Assembly: GCF_000003815.2 (NCBI RefSeq)
Contig: NC_049993.1
Span: forward strand, 3,666,518-3,730,517
Length of the DNA stretch: 64,000 nt
Direction: 5' to 3'
Origin: Branchiostoma floridae
Taxonomy: Eukaryota; Chordata; Leptocardii; Amphioxiformes; Branchiostomatidae
Under the pieces are notes generated by a model that was not told the origin of the DNA, made no database searches, and was given only the letters and a program-made list of their open reading frames with translations. A program made the translations under genes and the position numbers. Each line of letters begins with the position of its first letter. Within the stretch, counting starts at the first letter, position 1. Positions 11,266 to 22,911 of the stretch are shown in pieces.

Positions 11266-12094
11266 ATACGCCAAGCTGTGAATAGATACAGAAAAAGTTG
11301 TGTGAAAACATTACAATTTGCATAGAGTTTCTTCTCTGCTGTGTCATTTGGTTTGTTATGATATGCTCTGTAGTAGTCTCACACCAAATGCCATAGATAT
11401 GGCCGAGACGGGGTATCGAGTTATGATTTACATAACCTTATATGTAACTCCTGTCTTACAACAACCCAACACTAGGAATGACACATTCGGGAGCAATTAC
11501 TGCATATTTCACTCCATCTCCTCAACGCTATACCAAAATAAATGGACTGAAAAACAAAAGGCTCGGATATAATGACTGAATATTAAAACATTTTCTTTGA
11601 ATTTTGCCTCCTTGATACGAGTATTTCTTGTATTTTCAATATCAATGATTCATAACAAAGCACAAACTCATGTCCAGGTTACATGTGGATGGCACTGGAA
11701 AGGTCCATTTTCACACGGAAATATATGCAAATTTAGACTGGGATGATTATATATTGGTCCTTTTTTTAGTGGTTAAGTGTTTTTGGACTGGTCCATTTAA
11801 CAGTAGGTATCACCAAAAGAAGAGTCTATTCCCGCAGGGGAAAAATCAATAATGGGACAGACAATTATTTCATGGGTGAAATATTATATGCTGTATTCGG
11901 TCACAATAATAAGACAACCAGCAGCTACTTTTCCAAGGCTATTGAAGAGAGTCTTGCCTAATAAGAAGCTCACAATTCATACAAAGATTACTGTATATAG
12001 GGCATGTGTAATCTGTGTTATTTTTCATGGCGGTGGAATGTGGTCCCTGGTTTCAATTAGGAAAAGATACTGAACAAGCGCAGTCTGCGTCGAA
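11266..12094. other. Noncoding region upstream of the P450
   Basis: Includes the expected promoter side of the P450 gene (minus strand). No TATA box is evident close to the start. No other gene seen. Confidence 0.5.
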
Positions 12095-14620
12095 TTCAAA
12101 ATCCTACTACAAACTTCGGCAAAGATATAAAGGGTGGAAAACACGTTTTTAGATCCTTACGTACCTGAGATCAAATTGCTGTGTCTTCCCACTTGGAACA
12201 CAAAGGTCGAAAGGGTACGTTTGACTATATAATATGTAGATAAACCACTCTCTGGAGCTGCTCATTTCTCTACAGGGGTGCATAGGTTTGATCCCAGTGT
12301 TATACATTGCACTTTAGTGACAAATTTGGCCTTAAATGATGCTGAAGAGATTAGAAATATCAATTTGCAGGTTTTGTAGTCAACAAACATTTGAAGACTC
12401 ATATTTAAAGTGTTTTGTCGGGCTTTATTTCTTATGTGTACGGCAGTTGTGTGAATGTTTGGCACAGTTCGTATATATAGCGGCATGAGCATCCAATGCG
12501 CAGTGACTAGTGACGGCAGTGGTTCAGCGCTACCGACATTATTGTTAAAATAATGTTTTTTTTTTTTACAAAAATGAAAACGTGAAGTGAATATGTATGA
12601 CCTGAATATGGAAATCAAAGATATGCGCATGGACTTGTACTTTCTTAATCAGCATAGTCAGTAGCAACAAACACGGCGTACTGCAAAATAATATCAGCAA
12701 AAACTTCATGCCATATTCGGGCGGGTACCATATTAGGGCACGTCCCGTTAACTTAACAAGAAAATTGAGCATCTTCAATATTTTGGGTACAAAAAGAACT
12801 CTTTGTTTAATGGTGTTTTGTTTAGAGTGGTGTTTGCCCAGAATTAAACTGCTATGGGGGGGGGGGGTGGCAATAAGTAGCATCTCTGTGATGTCTTGTA
12901 TAATCTGGCCTCTTGCCAAGAGAAAGCTTAAGTTAAAACATCAAGAAGCTCTAATGGTAACGTATTCATTATGTGTTTCCTCAAATGAAGAAAGCACGCG
13001 TTCACCAGTCGAACTTATGTTCCACCACCGTGTACAACTGCTCCATGTAACTTTGCCAACAGAAGCGAGGTATCACTCCTTGGTCATCACAAATGACCAA
13101 ACCCCATGTAGCTCTGCAAACAGAAGTAGTGGGTCACCTGTTGGTCAGCACGAATGTCTAAACTCCATGTAACTGTGACAACAGAAGCGGCAATCATCTG
13201 TTGGTCAGCACAAATGACCAAACTCCATGTAACTCTGTCAACAGATGCAGGGGTCATCCATTGGTCATCACTGATAAGGCACTTGGTGTCCAGATAACAA
13301 TGGCCCGGCAAACCTGTTGTGTAACCACGTGTGCTCTATTTGCTAGTGGTATAAGAGCTACTGTTAAACGAAGCTTTTATCATTAACAACTTTAACCCGC
13401 AAACCACCCGTAAAAAGTTGTATCTATCTAGCTCGAAGCCGGTTACGGTTACAACCGTAAATAGGGGTACAAATACAGTTTTTTTGTGGGAATACAGTTT
13501 TTTTGTGTGACTCTATGTATAGCTTCATTAATCTATGTGGGACAGTTACACATGATTAAGTGAGAATAAGTCTAGCTCAGTATCATAATTTTATGCAAAA
13601 GATCATGGGGACCTCATTGTGCACTAACACTATTCAGACCGGGTAAAGTTGTTTTTATGCCTGAACCAACTTTAAGTCACATAGCCCCTGAAAAGCTTAT
13701 GCTAGGGCCACCAAACGTGGTCCCTTTTGAGAAAATGTTGATTGCAAGCAATTTAAGTGAATAGAATAAGTTAATCATTTTTCACGTTGCCATGGGAACG
13801 GAATTATGACAGGCATATTTATTATGCAATTTTCTAATTTGTGGGTTAAACTTTCAAGTTTTAAGGTTTTCTTGGCAAAACACACTTGTTCATGACATCT
13901 TATGAAATTCAACGTAAATTTTACGATTCAATATTCATAGTTTATGCTAATTTGATGACGTCATCAGTCGATATCCAAGATGGCGGCCAATTTAAGCTAA
14001 ATGACGTCATAGCGTCGTCATATAACATGACAATGACCCAAAAGTTGTTACGATAACTTCGTTGCACATGTACATCATTCTCTGAAAATTTCGTGTTCAT
14101 ACAATAAGCAGTTTAGGCGTAGGACTCAAAAGTTTGTTTAAAAAAATGCTGGGGTCAGTTTTGACCCCACTGGACCATACATAAACTTTCTAATCAACAA
14201 TGAGCCAATCTCTGTAAAAACGTATGAGAAGTTATAAGACATATATACAAACAAACTCATGGGAGGACATTTGTTTTCAATCAGAAATGTCATAATGGGA
14301 CATATGAATATACGCCTGGGGTCACTTTTGACCCCATACTGTGGTTTGAGGGTTGAAAAATTCATGTAGGTGTGTAGGTCTGAAAGGTAGATATGACAGT
14401 TACAATATTTGTTTTGATATTATCATATATCCAGGCGCCGTGGACCAATCAGAAGGTCTAGCTTGTTTTATGTTGGTTATGACGCCGTAACACATAGATT
14501 CCGGCAAGCCCGGTGCGTATCGCTCCTTCTGATTGGTCAGAATTAATCGACACCGCAGTGTCGATGTCGATTCATCCATTCAAAGTAAGGGATATGCAGG
14601 TAACTTGCAACGTTGTCCGA
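12095..14620. repeat. Segmental duplication, copy A
   Basis: Colinear with 16750-19310 but diverged and with different insert lengths. Shared landmarks in order are: an about 200-bp block at 12100-12320 (matching 16770-16985, including CACAAAGGTCGAAAGGG); the 57-bp minisatellite at 13020-13290; CAAACCTGTTGTGTAACCAC at 13309; a piggyBac-MITE-like start CTATTCAGACCGGG at 13628; and GTTGGTTATGACGCC at 14473. On the minus strand the first block ends in CTCAG followed by GT, so it may hold an untranslated or short first exon; no protein family is recognised. Two palindromes of the form GGGGTCANTTTTGACCCC lie near 14153 and 14319. Confidence 0.65.
13020..13290. repeat. 57-bp minisatellite, array A
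   Basis: About 4-5 imperfect units containing TTGGTCAGCACAAATGACCA and CCATGTAACT...CAACAGAAGC. The related array B at 18480-18650 is followed by the same flank. Confidence 0.85.
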
Positions 14621-14918
14621 AATTTGTCGACAGCTATTGTCGGAAGTTGTCAGAACCCTGAAGTCATCGGAAATTAAGTGTGACGTAGTCTTATCCTAAC
14701 TTCGTACATTTCGGCCATTTCTTGACATGCATGATATCCGCATGGCCACCTCGTGTTCGTACACTAAAACAAGTCCAAAGGTTGCCTTATTCTCATCTAA
14801 CTGGGTCATGCTCTGCATCATACGGCCTTCACACTGAAACCAAATTACCAGGAATCAAGCAGAACCAGGCAGAATTAAGTATTCGAATTCGTGCCACATT
14901 CGGGTAGGAATTTCAAAT

Positions 14919-15363
14919 GGGCCTTATATCACCTTCACACGAGAAGGAATGAGCAAAAATGCCGGCAGAATAAAAATTTATTTTCTATTCCTTGGAATTC
15001 ATTGTGTATTTTAGAAATATTCACTGCACCCCAGATATTCTTTTGGCCACATTCTGACAGGATTCAAAGTGGCTTACCATTTCGCTTCTCCATCGACTGA
15101 GATAAGAATGTTTCTGATAATGTTGGAATGCCGTAGAGTGCTTTACTTTTAGAATGCACTTTGAATGCCGTTCTATATTTCTCCACTTCAAATGCACCTC
15201 GGCCGTTTTTAGCATGCCATAAACCTTTGGACCAGCCAAAAGAACGGGCGCAAATATCTGTGATGCAGTGAGAATTTCTAGAATACACTATGACTAAGAA
15301 TAGCAAGGAATCTGTGTTCTGACGGCATTCCGGCTCGTTCTTGCTCTTGGGAAGGGGCCTTTC
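14919..15363. mobile_element. Long-TIR foldback MITE, copy A
   Basis: The two ends are imperfect inverse copies over 100 bp or more (left CACACGAGAAGGAATGAGC, right GCTCGTTCTTGCTCTTGGGA; inner words GTGTATTTTAGAAATATTCA and its complement). The same element occurs at 20832-21293. The right end reads GAAGGGGCCTTT. No ORF. Confidence 0.75.
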
Positions 15364-15439
15364 AGGGGCCTCAGAATCAACAAGCGCTGGGGCAATAGGT
15401 AACCCGCCGGAGACAATAACTTTTGCTCACGTTATCACG

Positions 15440-16345
15440 ATACAAATCTACCCCTCCCAGAGGATTGTACTCACTCGAGCTCGCCCTACCAGCCTTTCAT
15501 CTGTTCTATAGCAGCAATGGTAAGTCGCTATTATTTTGAATATTGTTGTTGGAACTAGATAAACTATTTCAACGAAAAACGGGGGGGGGGGGTCGTCGTG
15601 GTAAATCGTTACAAGAACGGATTGGTAAGTAGGATGCTTCTTGATGTAAACGACAGTGCAGTATCTCTAGTTGAAATTGGGACTTAAATACCCCGCACAT
15701 AAGGTAAAGTCCTCTATACATGTTTGGGTCTGTACGGGTAATTCGTTAAGGAAGGGCAGCAGCATCCACACATAAAACAAGAAAAGTGTTCATGATTTGC
15801 AATTTTTACCTCTTAGCTCTAGAAATAGAGACTAAAATATAACGTACATAAGGTATAGTCCTGGATACGTTTTGGGTCTGTGCGGGTAATTCGTTAAGAA
15901 AGGACAGCAGTATCTACAAATATACGTAAAAACAAGAAAAAAAGACAACATTTGTGCAACATGCGAGGCTATTCCTACACAAACATGCTATCCCTCCCAG
16001 ATTGTTGTGACACGTACTCCATACTTGTTATCTTATATAACAGCAATTATGGTAAGTGTTTATGATTTGCAAATTTTTACCTGTTATCCCTAGAAATAGC
16101 TCAAGAAAACAAAAACTTATAATGGCCTCTTTAAAAGACGAAATGGTTTGAGCCTAAATGTCTTTGCTAAATACACGCGCGTCGAGGTGAATAGGTTATG
16201 AAACGATCGGTAAACACAAGGAGGTTGAAAGGAGGCTCCCCAATGTGAACGGCAGTGGTCAGTGCAGCACCTCTAGTTAATATAGAGACTTGAATACCCC
16301 GAACATAGTCCTAGATATCTTTAAGGGTCATTACGGATTATTTGA
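15440..16345. repeat. Repeated module array (ATG|GTAAGT modules)
   Basis: Two clear copies and one partial copy of a module also found at 20460-20735, 21395-21700, 39385-39560 and 40040-40450. Shared words are ATTGTRCTCACTCGA, CAGCAATGGTAAGTCGCTAT, CGTGGTAAATCGTTACAAG, CCCCGCACATAAGGTAAAGT and GGGTCTGTACGGGTAATTCG. In several copies an ATG is followed immediately by GTAAGT, like a first coding exon that ends after the start codon. No downstream protein is recognised, so gene fragments or a transposon are both possible. Confidence 0.55.
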
Positions 16346-16375
16346 ACCTCTGTTACTGAGTCACGATGGTAAAAT

Positions 16376-16475
16376 NNNNNNNNNNNNNNNNNNNNNNNNN
16401 NNNNNNNNNNNNNNNNNNNNNNNNNNNNNNNNNNNNNNNNNNNNNNNNNNNNNNNNNNNNNNNNNNNNNNNNNNN
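16376..16475. other. Assembly gap (100 N)
   Basis: Exactly 100 N, the usual placeholder for a gap of unknown size. Confidence 1.
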
Positions 16476-17483
16476 CAATATAAGATTTTATTTATGTAAC
16501 AAAATCGCAGTAATATAGCAAATAAATGTGAAAAAAACATAGAACCAAAAATAGTGATTTTTGGCAAAACTGCCTGTCAACAAACGGTTGCCATGGCAAC
16601 AAGAAAAAAATGGAAAATTTGTCAAACTTAGTAAAATTGTTGCCAACAACATTTTAGGAAAACTCACTAAATTTGGTGGCTCTAGCGTAAGCCGTTCTGG
16701 CGTTATAGGACATCGAAGTTAGCGCAGGCCTCAAAAGCCCCCCCCCCCCCCCCGTCTGAATAGGTTTAAAACCCTACTAGAAACTTTGGCAACGATTCAA
16801 AAAACGGCGGACAACACGATTTGAAATCCTTACCTGAGATCAAAATTGTCGGGGCCTTCTTTTCGGAACACAAAGGTCGAAAGGGACTGTTTAATGTGGA
16901 TAGGCACCTTTAACTTGAGGAGGGACTCATTTCGCTACCGGGGTGGGTAGGATGTACTTCATTGTTTTACATTGTACATAAGAGACTTGACCATTTTATC
17001 ATACGGAAAAGTTACCTTAATTAACATGAGCTAGTTATGTTGATTATGCCCCCGGGTGGATTGGATACTTGTCGATCAAATAAATCGAATAAAAAAAAAA
17101 CAAAGTATTACCCATCCCCTATGATCTCATAGTGATTGAACATTCCTAAAGGTTGATCATTGTCGGTCCTCGACCTAGTTTTGGCATGTGAAACGTGGGA
17201 GTTGGCTAATACCCTGTTACATTATCTACGATCTTCGGCGTATCGATGGCAGATCGGCCATATTCAAGATCGACAGAGGGTTTTGCATATTTTTCGGGGA
17301 AAATACGCAAAGGACAAAGCCGTCCCTTTTACACATAAGCCATACTTGGTACCTTGTACAGTTGCTGTGCATTAAGTTATTGTTATAAGCGAGGCTCGGG
17401 CGATTGTCGCAGGAACGTCGTCCAATCGATTTTCGCCAAATGTGACATGGGTATAATCGAGCAGCTATTTGCCCGTAATTTTT

Positions 17484-17535
17484 GATGAAGAACTTTATTG
17501 CACGACAATTGTACACGGTACAATGTATGGCAGTA
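17484..17535 (-). mobile_element. LINE 3'-UTR scrap
   Basis: CTTTATTGCACGACA...GTACAATGTATGGCA matches the 3' UTR of the LINE at 59825-59875 (GTTTATTGCACAACA...GTACAATGTATGGCA), in the same orientation. Confidence 0.6.
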
Positions 17536-18479
17536 GCTATTACTCAAAGTACAAAATAAAAATATACGTTAGAACATAAAACATCCAGGCAGAAATGTAG
17601 TCTTTGAGTCACTTTGGTACTCATTGCCATGCATAAAATAATTGCCTAGCAACAGTTGCCATGTAAAAGCAGGTTTATACTGGCTCAACCACTAGAATTT
17701 GTCTCTATTGTTGTACTGAACACGTATGCCAAGTTTCATGCTTTTACCATAATTTGAGCATTTTTTGCTTAGATTAATCCTAATTATTATAACAAAAAAG
17801 GTTAACATAATTTTTTATTAAATCTAGAGACCTCAATACGATAGTAATCGCCCCGGTTGTAGGCGTATGACTGTAGATTTTGAACCACATACTCCGAAAA
17901 TGACATCTTCTCTTTTCGGAGTGCTGCCGGTGTTTCTCAAAGTACGTTCTGTTCTTGGCGGTCGTGGTAAACATGTCAAAACCCTGGGTAACTTTAGGTC
18001 TCATTGATGTATTACTCCGAGTGGGTATCCTGAAAGAGATCCGAGCCAAAAAATAAACGGCTGCATGGACAAGCGTTTTAGCGGTGATTAATTCCCTTTT
18101 AGCCAGCGGAACTGATCTCAAAAGTTAGATTGATGAAAGCTCGTTTGTAACTGAAAAAAATTAGCAGGTAAAGTTGTGCAGCCGCGCGCTAGGTCGGAGG
18201 TACACAGTCCTGGGTTCTGAGTGGTGCGGTTGTACACAAGCAGCGAAAAAGTGCTTTTTGTGGGGATTAACTAATCGTAGTTTGTAATTGCTATCAAAAA
18301 AGAACATACGTATATTTGACGTTGGCAATTTTATTCCACGATATATGGTAAATGTGCTCAACATAGAATGACAAATCTGCTAAAATTTCACTTGGCTTCA
18401 TTATGAACGTGCCCATGTAAACCACGAAGTATAACATAGAAGTCTATGGGAAAAAGAAATTCATCAATGAGACCTTTAC

Positions 18480-18650
18480 CACCCGACCGGAGATCAATCC
18501 TTGGTCAGCATTTAAGTATGTACAAACCCCAGTAACTGTGCCATCAGAAGCGGGGGTCAGCCTTTGGTCAGTATTAAGTATGTACAAACCCCAGGTAACT
18601 GTGACAACAAAAGCGGGGGTCAGCAGTTGGTCAGCACTGATAAGACCGGT
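18480..18650. repeat. 57-bp minisatellite, array B
   Basis: About three units with GCGGGGGTCAGC and TTGGTCAG words, homologous to the array at 13020-13290. Confidence 0.8.
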
Positions 18651-18726
18651 AACGTTATTCAGATACCGGGTCCAACAAACCTGTTGTGTAACCACATACC
18701 GTACGTACTGACTTATCCCGTGTTAA

Positions 18727-19052
18727 CCCTATTCAGACCGGGGAGGGGGGGGGGGGGGGTATTGACAACACAAGTCTTAACAAAAATTATCATTCTGAAA
18801 TCTGCACTTGCTGTTACATTCTGTAGCATGACTTGAAGTTGATACCCTTATTTCATGGGTCCGGCCGATACAATCAAATTGATGACGACATAATTACGTC
18901 ACCGTAGCGTCTTATACTTTTCAGATATTATGTCCACATCATTTTCTATACATTTGGGGGCCATACGACACGTCGTTTAACAGTTGTAGGACTTAAAAGA
19001 AGAGGGCCTCCCCCCCCCCCCCCCCCAAAAAAAAAGCCCGGGCTGAAAAGGG
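18727..19052. mobile_element. piggyBac-type MITE
   Basis: A 326-bp element flanked by TTAA on both sides (18723-18726 and 19053-19056). The left end reads CCCTATTCAGACCGGGG and the right end CCCGGGCTGAAAAGGG, its inverse with mismatches. TTAA target sites and CCC starts are hallmarks of piggyBac. The inner flanks are long G and C runs. Related ends are seen at about 11018, 13628 and 16765. Confidence 0.65.
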
Positions 19053-19184
19053 TTAAAAAAAAAAAAAAGGGATTGAATGCATATTATCATATAACCCGGG
19101 GCCCCGGAACAATCAAAAAGCCCCGTTCCACGTTGGTTATGACGCCCTAAAACTTCCATTCCGGGCAGGGAGGGGCAAATTAAC

Positions 19185-19268
19185 ACCAGGGGGGTTAATT
19201 CATTTTGAAATAACACCCGGGGGGTTAATTCATTTTTAAATGACACCGCGGGCGGGGTTAATTCATTT
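19185..19268. repeat. Three-unit minisatellite
   Basis: Three units of about 32-36 bp sharing GGGGTTAATTCATTTT followed by CACC-type words. Confidence 0.8.
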
Positions 19269-19310
19269 TGACATCAAAAGGGAACGAAAGAAAGGTATAT
19301 GCAGGCATTG

Positions 19311-20459
19311 GCCAATAAAAAGGAGCAAAACATATGCCGGAGCAGACTGCAAGGGGGAATGGCTCCTTCTGTTAACATTGATAATGAGTTTTGTTTTTCT
19401 AAAAAGCCTGCAATGTTTCGAATATTTTCTGTGGAAATTTTGGTTTCAAAATGCAATCTGTAATCTCCTTACATATGTATGTACCAAATGTGAACTTTCA
19501 GAAATTCGACAAAGGAATTCAAGTTTGGGTAGGCTATATGATAATAACTTTAATGCCCCGCCTTATCCTCATAAACCACCTCGTTCGCTACGCTCACTCG
19601 GCGGTTTATTCGGTGGTTATCGCACCTGACCAGGGATTATCTCATCATATACACCTCGGGCCGGGGCATCAACCCTTTATTATTCTCCCCATGGCCTACC
19701 CTATGTGCTAGTGGTATAAGACCCACAACTTTACAATTGTTTTAACAGGACACATTTAAATTAAAATCAACGTCCACCCCTATAAAGAAGGTGATGGGAA
19801 GTCTGAAAGGTAAATATTTGATAGGGTATTGTTTACTTCTCAATTGTCAACAAGAGAGGAATGTCAGTGGGGTTATCTTAATTATTACTTTAATAACCAC
19901 ATGGGTATTTCAAAGTGATATGAAGGTAAATATATTCATATTATGTTAACTTTATTTCTTCACTATGTCTTGTTGTGACCTGTACTTTTAGCCTGGTGTG
20001 GTGAAATTGTGCCATAAATGTCTTCATTAATCAAGTAAAAGCCTCGCCTCACAATTGATCACCTCATGTGGGCACACAGAAAACAAGAAAGTCCATAGGT
20101 CGCCTAATTTTCTTACCTAAGTGGGTCAAATACTGCATTAGTGATGAGAACATGGCAGGCACTCTTCAGTTAATAGCTGAGTCTGTTCAGAAGATTTTGC
20201 AAATCTATGGGTTGACTCCGCAAACGTTTCTCGTCTTTTGTATTGCCTTTCTCCTGGGATAAGCCTTGTTTTTATTTGCTTTCTCACCGGGGGCTCTAGG
20301 CGCATGTGCTAATTGTTACGTCACCCCTCCGAGGGCCGGGTTTGAACAATTTCAGGACTCTGCTCATCTTAATGCATGCACTCTGTATATCACGTCTTAA
20401 CCAATCAGACGTGTGATATAATTGCATAATCTCGCCCAGAAGGCTTGATAAAGGAACGC
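19311..20459. other. Noncoding region
   Basis: No coding sequence recognised. CGCTACGCTCACTCGGCGG near 19587 is a low-complexity dispersed string. Confidence 0.5.
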
Positions 20460-20464
20460 CTTGC

Positions 20465-20606
20465 TATATAGACCTTGTTATCACCCAGTTCTCCTCAGTT
20501 CAGCGTGAGATACCTTCGACGGTATCACTGTAGGAATATTCCACTTCCAGCAGATTGTGCTCACTCGAACTCTGCCTCCCAACTTGTACTAACACTAATG
20601 GTAAGT
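20465..20606 (+). promoter_or_regulatory. Possible promoter and first exon of a repeated module
   Basis: TATATA at 20465, a CAGTT-type start region about 30 bp on, then about 110 bp ending in an ATG at 20598 followed directly by GTAAGT. The layout looks like a TATA promoter with a short leader exon. Related but less complete copies end at 15519 and 16051. The gene it would serve is not visible, so this is an inference. Confidence 0.3.
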
Positions 20607-20831
20607 CGCTATTATTTGTAATTTTCCTGTTAGAACTATCTATACCATATTTCAACGGGGGGGGGGCTTCGCGGTTAATCGTTGCAAGAAATGATTGGTA
20701 TACAATACGCCCCTTGAGGTAAACGACATTGCAGATCGCGTGCTGTTCCCTGGCCGGTTATATTCCTCTGGCCGGCTCACTCCTCTATTTGTTCCATTTC
20801 TACGATTTTTCCAGCGATCCGGAGTCTAGAG

Positions 20832-21293
20832 ACTACTTCACCCGAGAAGGAACGAGCCAAAAAGCAGTCAGAATGAAAATTCTTGTCTATCTTAGCAATT
20901 TGTAGTGTATTCTAGAAATTCTCACTGCATTCGAGATATTCTTTTGGCTACATTCTGGCAGGATTCAAACTGGCTTGCCGTTTCAGTTCTCCATCGAATG
21001 AGATAAGAATGTTTCGAATAATGCTGGAATGCCGTAGAATGCGGTCATACTGCGGTCCGAATAGTTAGAATACACTTAGAATACGTTTCGAATTCCGATC
21101 AATATTTCTCCACTTCAAATGCACCTCAAAAATTTTATTCAGTCAAAAACTTTCGGGCCAGCCAAAAGAACGGGCAAAAATATCTGGAATGCAGTGAGAA
21201 TTTCTAGAATACACTACGAATTCCAAGGAATAGAAAATATTTTCATTCTGATGGCATTCCGGCTCATTCTTGTTCTCGTGTGAAGGGGCCTTT
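20832..21293. mobile_element. Long-TIR foldback MITE, copy B
   Basis: Same family as 14919-15363. Left end CTTCACCCGAGAAGGAACGA, right end TGTTCTCGTGTGAAGGGGCC. Shared inner words include GAGATAAGAATGTTTC, GCTGGAATGCCGTAGA and CAGCCAAAAGAACGGGC. Confidence 0.75.
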
Positions 21294-21394
21294 ACCTGAT
21301 CCACTATCGCCAGGTAGGACTGCGGCAACTGAATGCATAATCGAACAACTAAATATGGAGACAACATTTTGTGCTATGATTTTTCTTTAAACCC

Positions 21395-21897
21395 TTGTAA
21401 AAACATACCAATCTTTGGAGATTGTGGTCACTCCTCCTAAATACTTCCTATACCCTAACAGCATGATGTTAGGTGCTCATATTTCGGACTTGTTTCAAGT
21501 AGTAGCAACATGGAAAACTTGCAACGTCCTTGAAAAGACAGGGACGCGTCGTGGTAAATCATTACAAGTAGCTCCCAAAAAGTAAACAACAGTACAGCAT
21601 ATTGTCTTGAACTGTACTTTTAAAATGTTTTAAATGCCCCGCACGTAAGGTAAAGCTTTTTTTTTCAAACTTGTATGAGTTTGTATGGTTTGTCTGTTGA
21701 ATTAGGAACTGCTGCATTGAAATGTATTCACAAAATAAGACAAACAGTGGAAACCTTTGACTTAATGCTCCTGTTACTGCTGTACTTTATTTTAAACAAA
21801 GTCTTCTTCGATACACAACCTTCCTTTAAATCTTCGGCAAGCGTTTCGACGATCATTTGTCACCTTCATCAGTACAAAAAGAAACAAATACTATACA
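21395..21897. repeat. Repeated module copy on the left flank of the Polinton
   Basis: Carries GATTGTGGTCACTC, CGTCGTGGTAAATCATTACA and CCCCGCACGTAAGGTAAAG, as in 15440-16345. The right flank (39385 onwards) carries further parts, so the Polinton landed inside this repeat neighbourhood. Confidence 0.5.
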
Positions 21898-21903
21898 GAT
21901 GGT
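21898..21903. repeat. Polinton target-site duplication, left
   Basis: GATGGT, repeated exactly at 39239-39244. Six-base duplications are standard for Polintons. Confidence 0.9.
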
Positions 21904-22095
21904 AGTAGTATAGTAGGGACACGCTGACTATTATTATTCAGGCGGTGCAAGGTGGTGCAGGTCAGAGGTTATCGTCTGACGGCCTAGTCTAGGGGTATTT
22001 TTCTGAGCTCTGGGTAGGGGTGAAACAGGGGTCAAGTCGACCTTTTGACCCGACAAGGTAACTATGACGACACCCCCCCCCCCGCCCATCTTGTG
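21904..22095. repeat. Polinton terminal inverted repeat, left
   Basis: Inverse of 39053-39238. Begins AGTAGTATAGTAGGG and ends near CCCATCTTGTG. Differences are a few substitutions and the length of a C run. Confidence 0.95.
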
Positions 22096-22145
22096 AGACA
22101 TGCCCTTATTTGGCAAAAAAGGAGCAAGACTGCGCTATAAAAAGA

Positions 22146-22847
22146 ATGGCACAAGGCATCCTACCCGAGTTCCCAGTGAACAGCCTGGGGGACGCCAAGC
22201 TTGTTAGCAGCATGTTCAAGACCAGAGCCGTCGAAGATGACCCGATGGAGATAGACGAACCGTGCGCGACTTGCGAGCAGCAGCAAGAGGGCCTCACTTC
22301 GATATACTCACCATGGAACAAATCGTGGGAATTACGACTGCCGATAGGTGGGCAGGCGTACCTGACTGTAGGACTTTTCAGGGATAAACCGACGGTTTCA
22401 GTTCGACAGTTCTATCGTCCCAACCCGGCCGATCTTTACGACATACGGCCCGGGAATCAGGCAATGGTCATGACCCCCGAACAATGGCAGGCCCTCAAAC
22501 GCAACATGTCGAATGTATCTGCAGCGCTGCTGGATTTCAGGTTTGCAGCGACGTCACACAACACGGCAACGTTCTTGCCTCGCTGGTTTCACTTGGACGG
22601 TGTGCTGTACGCCGTTGTGGGGCTCTTCGGCGGGACCCGGATCGTGGGCCTGGGCGAGTTCTTCCTGCCAAGACCAGGCGAGGCCCCCGACAGCATCTTA
22701 CCCGGCACGAAAGGGATCAACTTGAATTCAGACCAGTGGAGCAAATTGTTAAACACAGTGGGAACGGTCGACCGGTCGCTGGTGGCCCTGGACGACGCAA
22801 AGAAAAATTATATTTGCAAAGACTTAAACGATAGGGGGCTATTTTGA
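22146..22847 (+). CDS. Tandem PC4-like domain protein 1 (Polinton cargo)
   Basis: A 233-residue protein with two copies of a fold resembling the transcription coactivator PC4/Sub1, a single-stranded DNA binder. Copy 1 lies at about residues 62-125 (TVSVRQFYR, then MTPEQWQALK). Copy 2 lies at about 147-212 (GTKGINLNSDQW). Human PC4 has the same order, with IREYW and GRKGISLNPEQWSQLK. The N-terminal about 60 residues are acidic and probably disordered. A TATA-like CTATAAAAAG sits at 22135, so the transcript may start inside this frame and translation at the next in-frame ATG, 22212. It is paralogous to the protein at 23624. Likely role, by inference: binding replicating single-stranded DNA or tuning transcription. 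PC4-like proteins are not part of the standard Polinton gene set as I know it. Confidence 0.75.
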   Translation: MAQGILPEFPVNSLGDAKLVSSMFKTRAVEDDPMEIDEPCATCEQQQEGLTSIYSPWNKSWELRLPIGGQAYLTVGLFRDKPTVSVRQFYRPNPADLYDIRPGNQAMVMTPEQWQALKRNMSNVSAALLDFRFAATSHNTATFLPRWFHLDGVLYAVVGLFGGTRIVGLGEFFLPRPGEAPDSILPGTKGINLNSDQWSKLLNTVGTVDRSLVALDDAKKNYICKDLNDRGLF

Positions 22848-22911
22848 GTGTTGTGGTCTTGACGAAATGGATATATATGTCAACCGGTAACATCTGCTGA
22901 GATCAGTCTTT

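Larger units (their letters stand above)
16750..19310. repeat. Segmental duplication, copy B
   Basis: Colinear partner of 12095-14620; see that entry for the landmarks. It starts at a poly-C run with GTCTGAATAGGTTTAA (a piggyBac-MITE end). The first block at 16770-16985 again ends in CTCAG before a GT on the minus strand. It carries an inserted LINE 3'-UTR scrap at 17484-17535, minisatellite array B and an intact MITE at 18727-19052. No protein gene seen. Confidence 0.65.
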
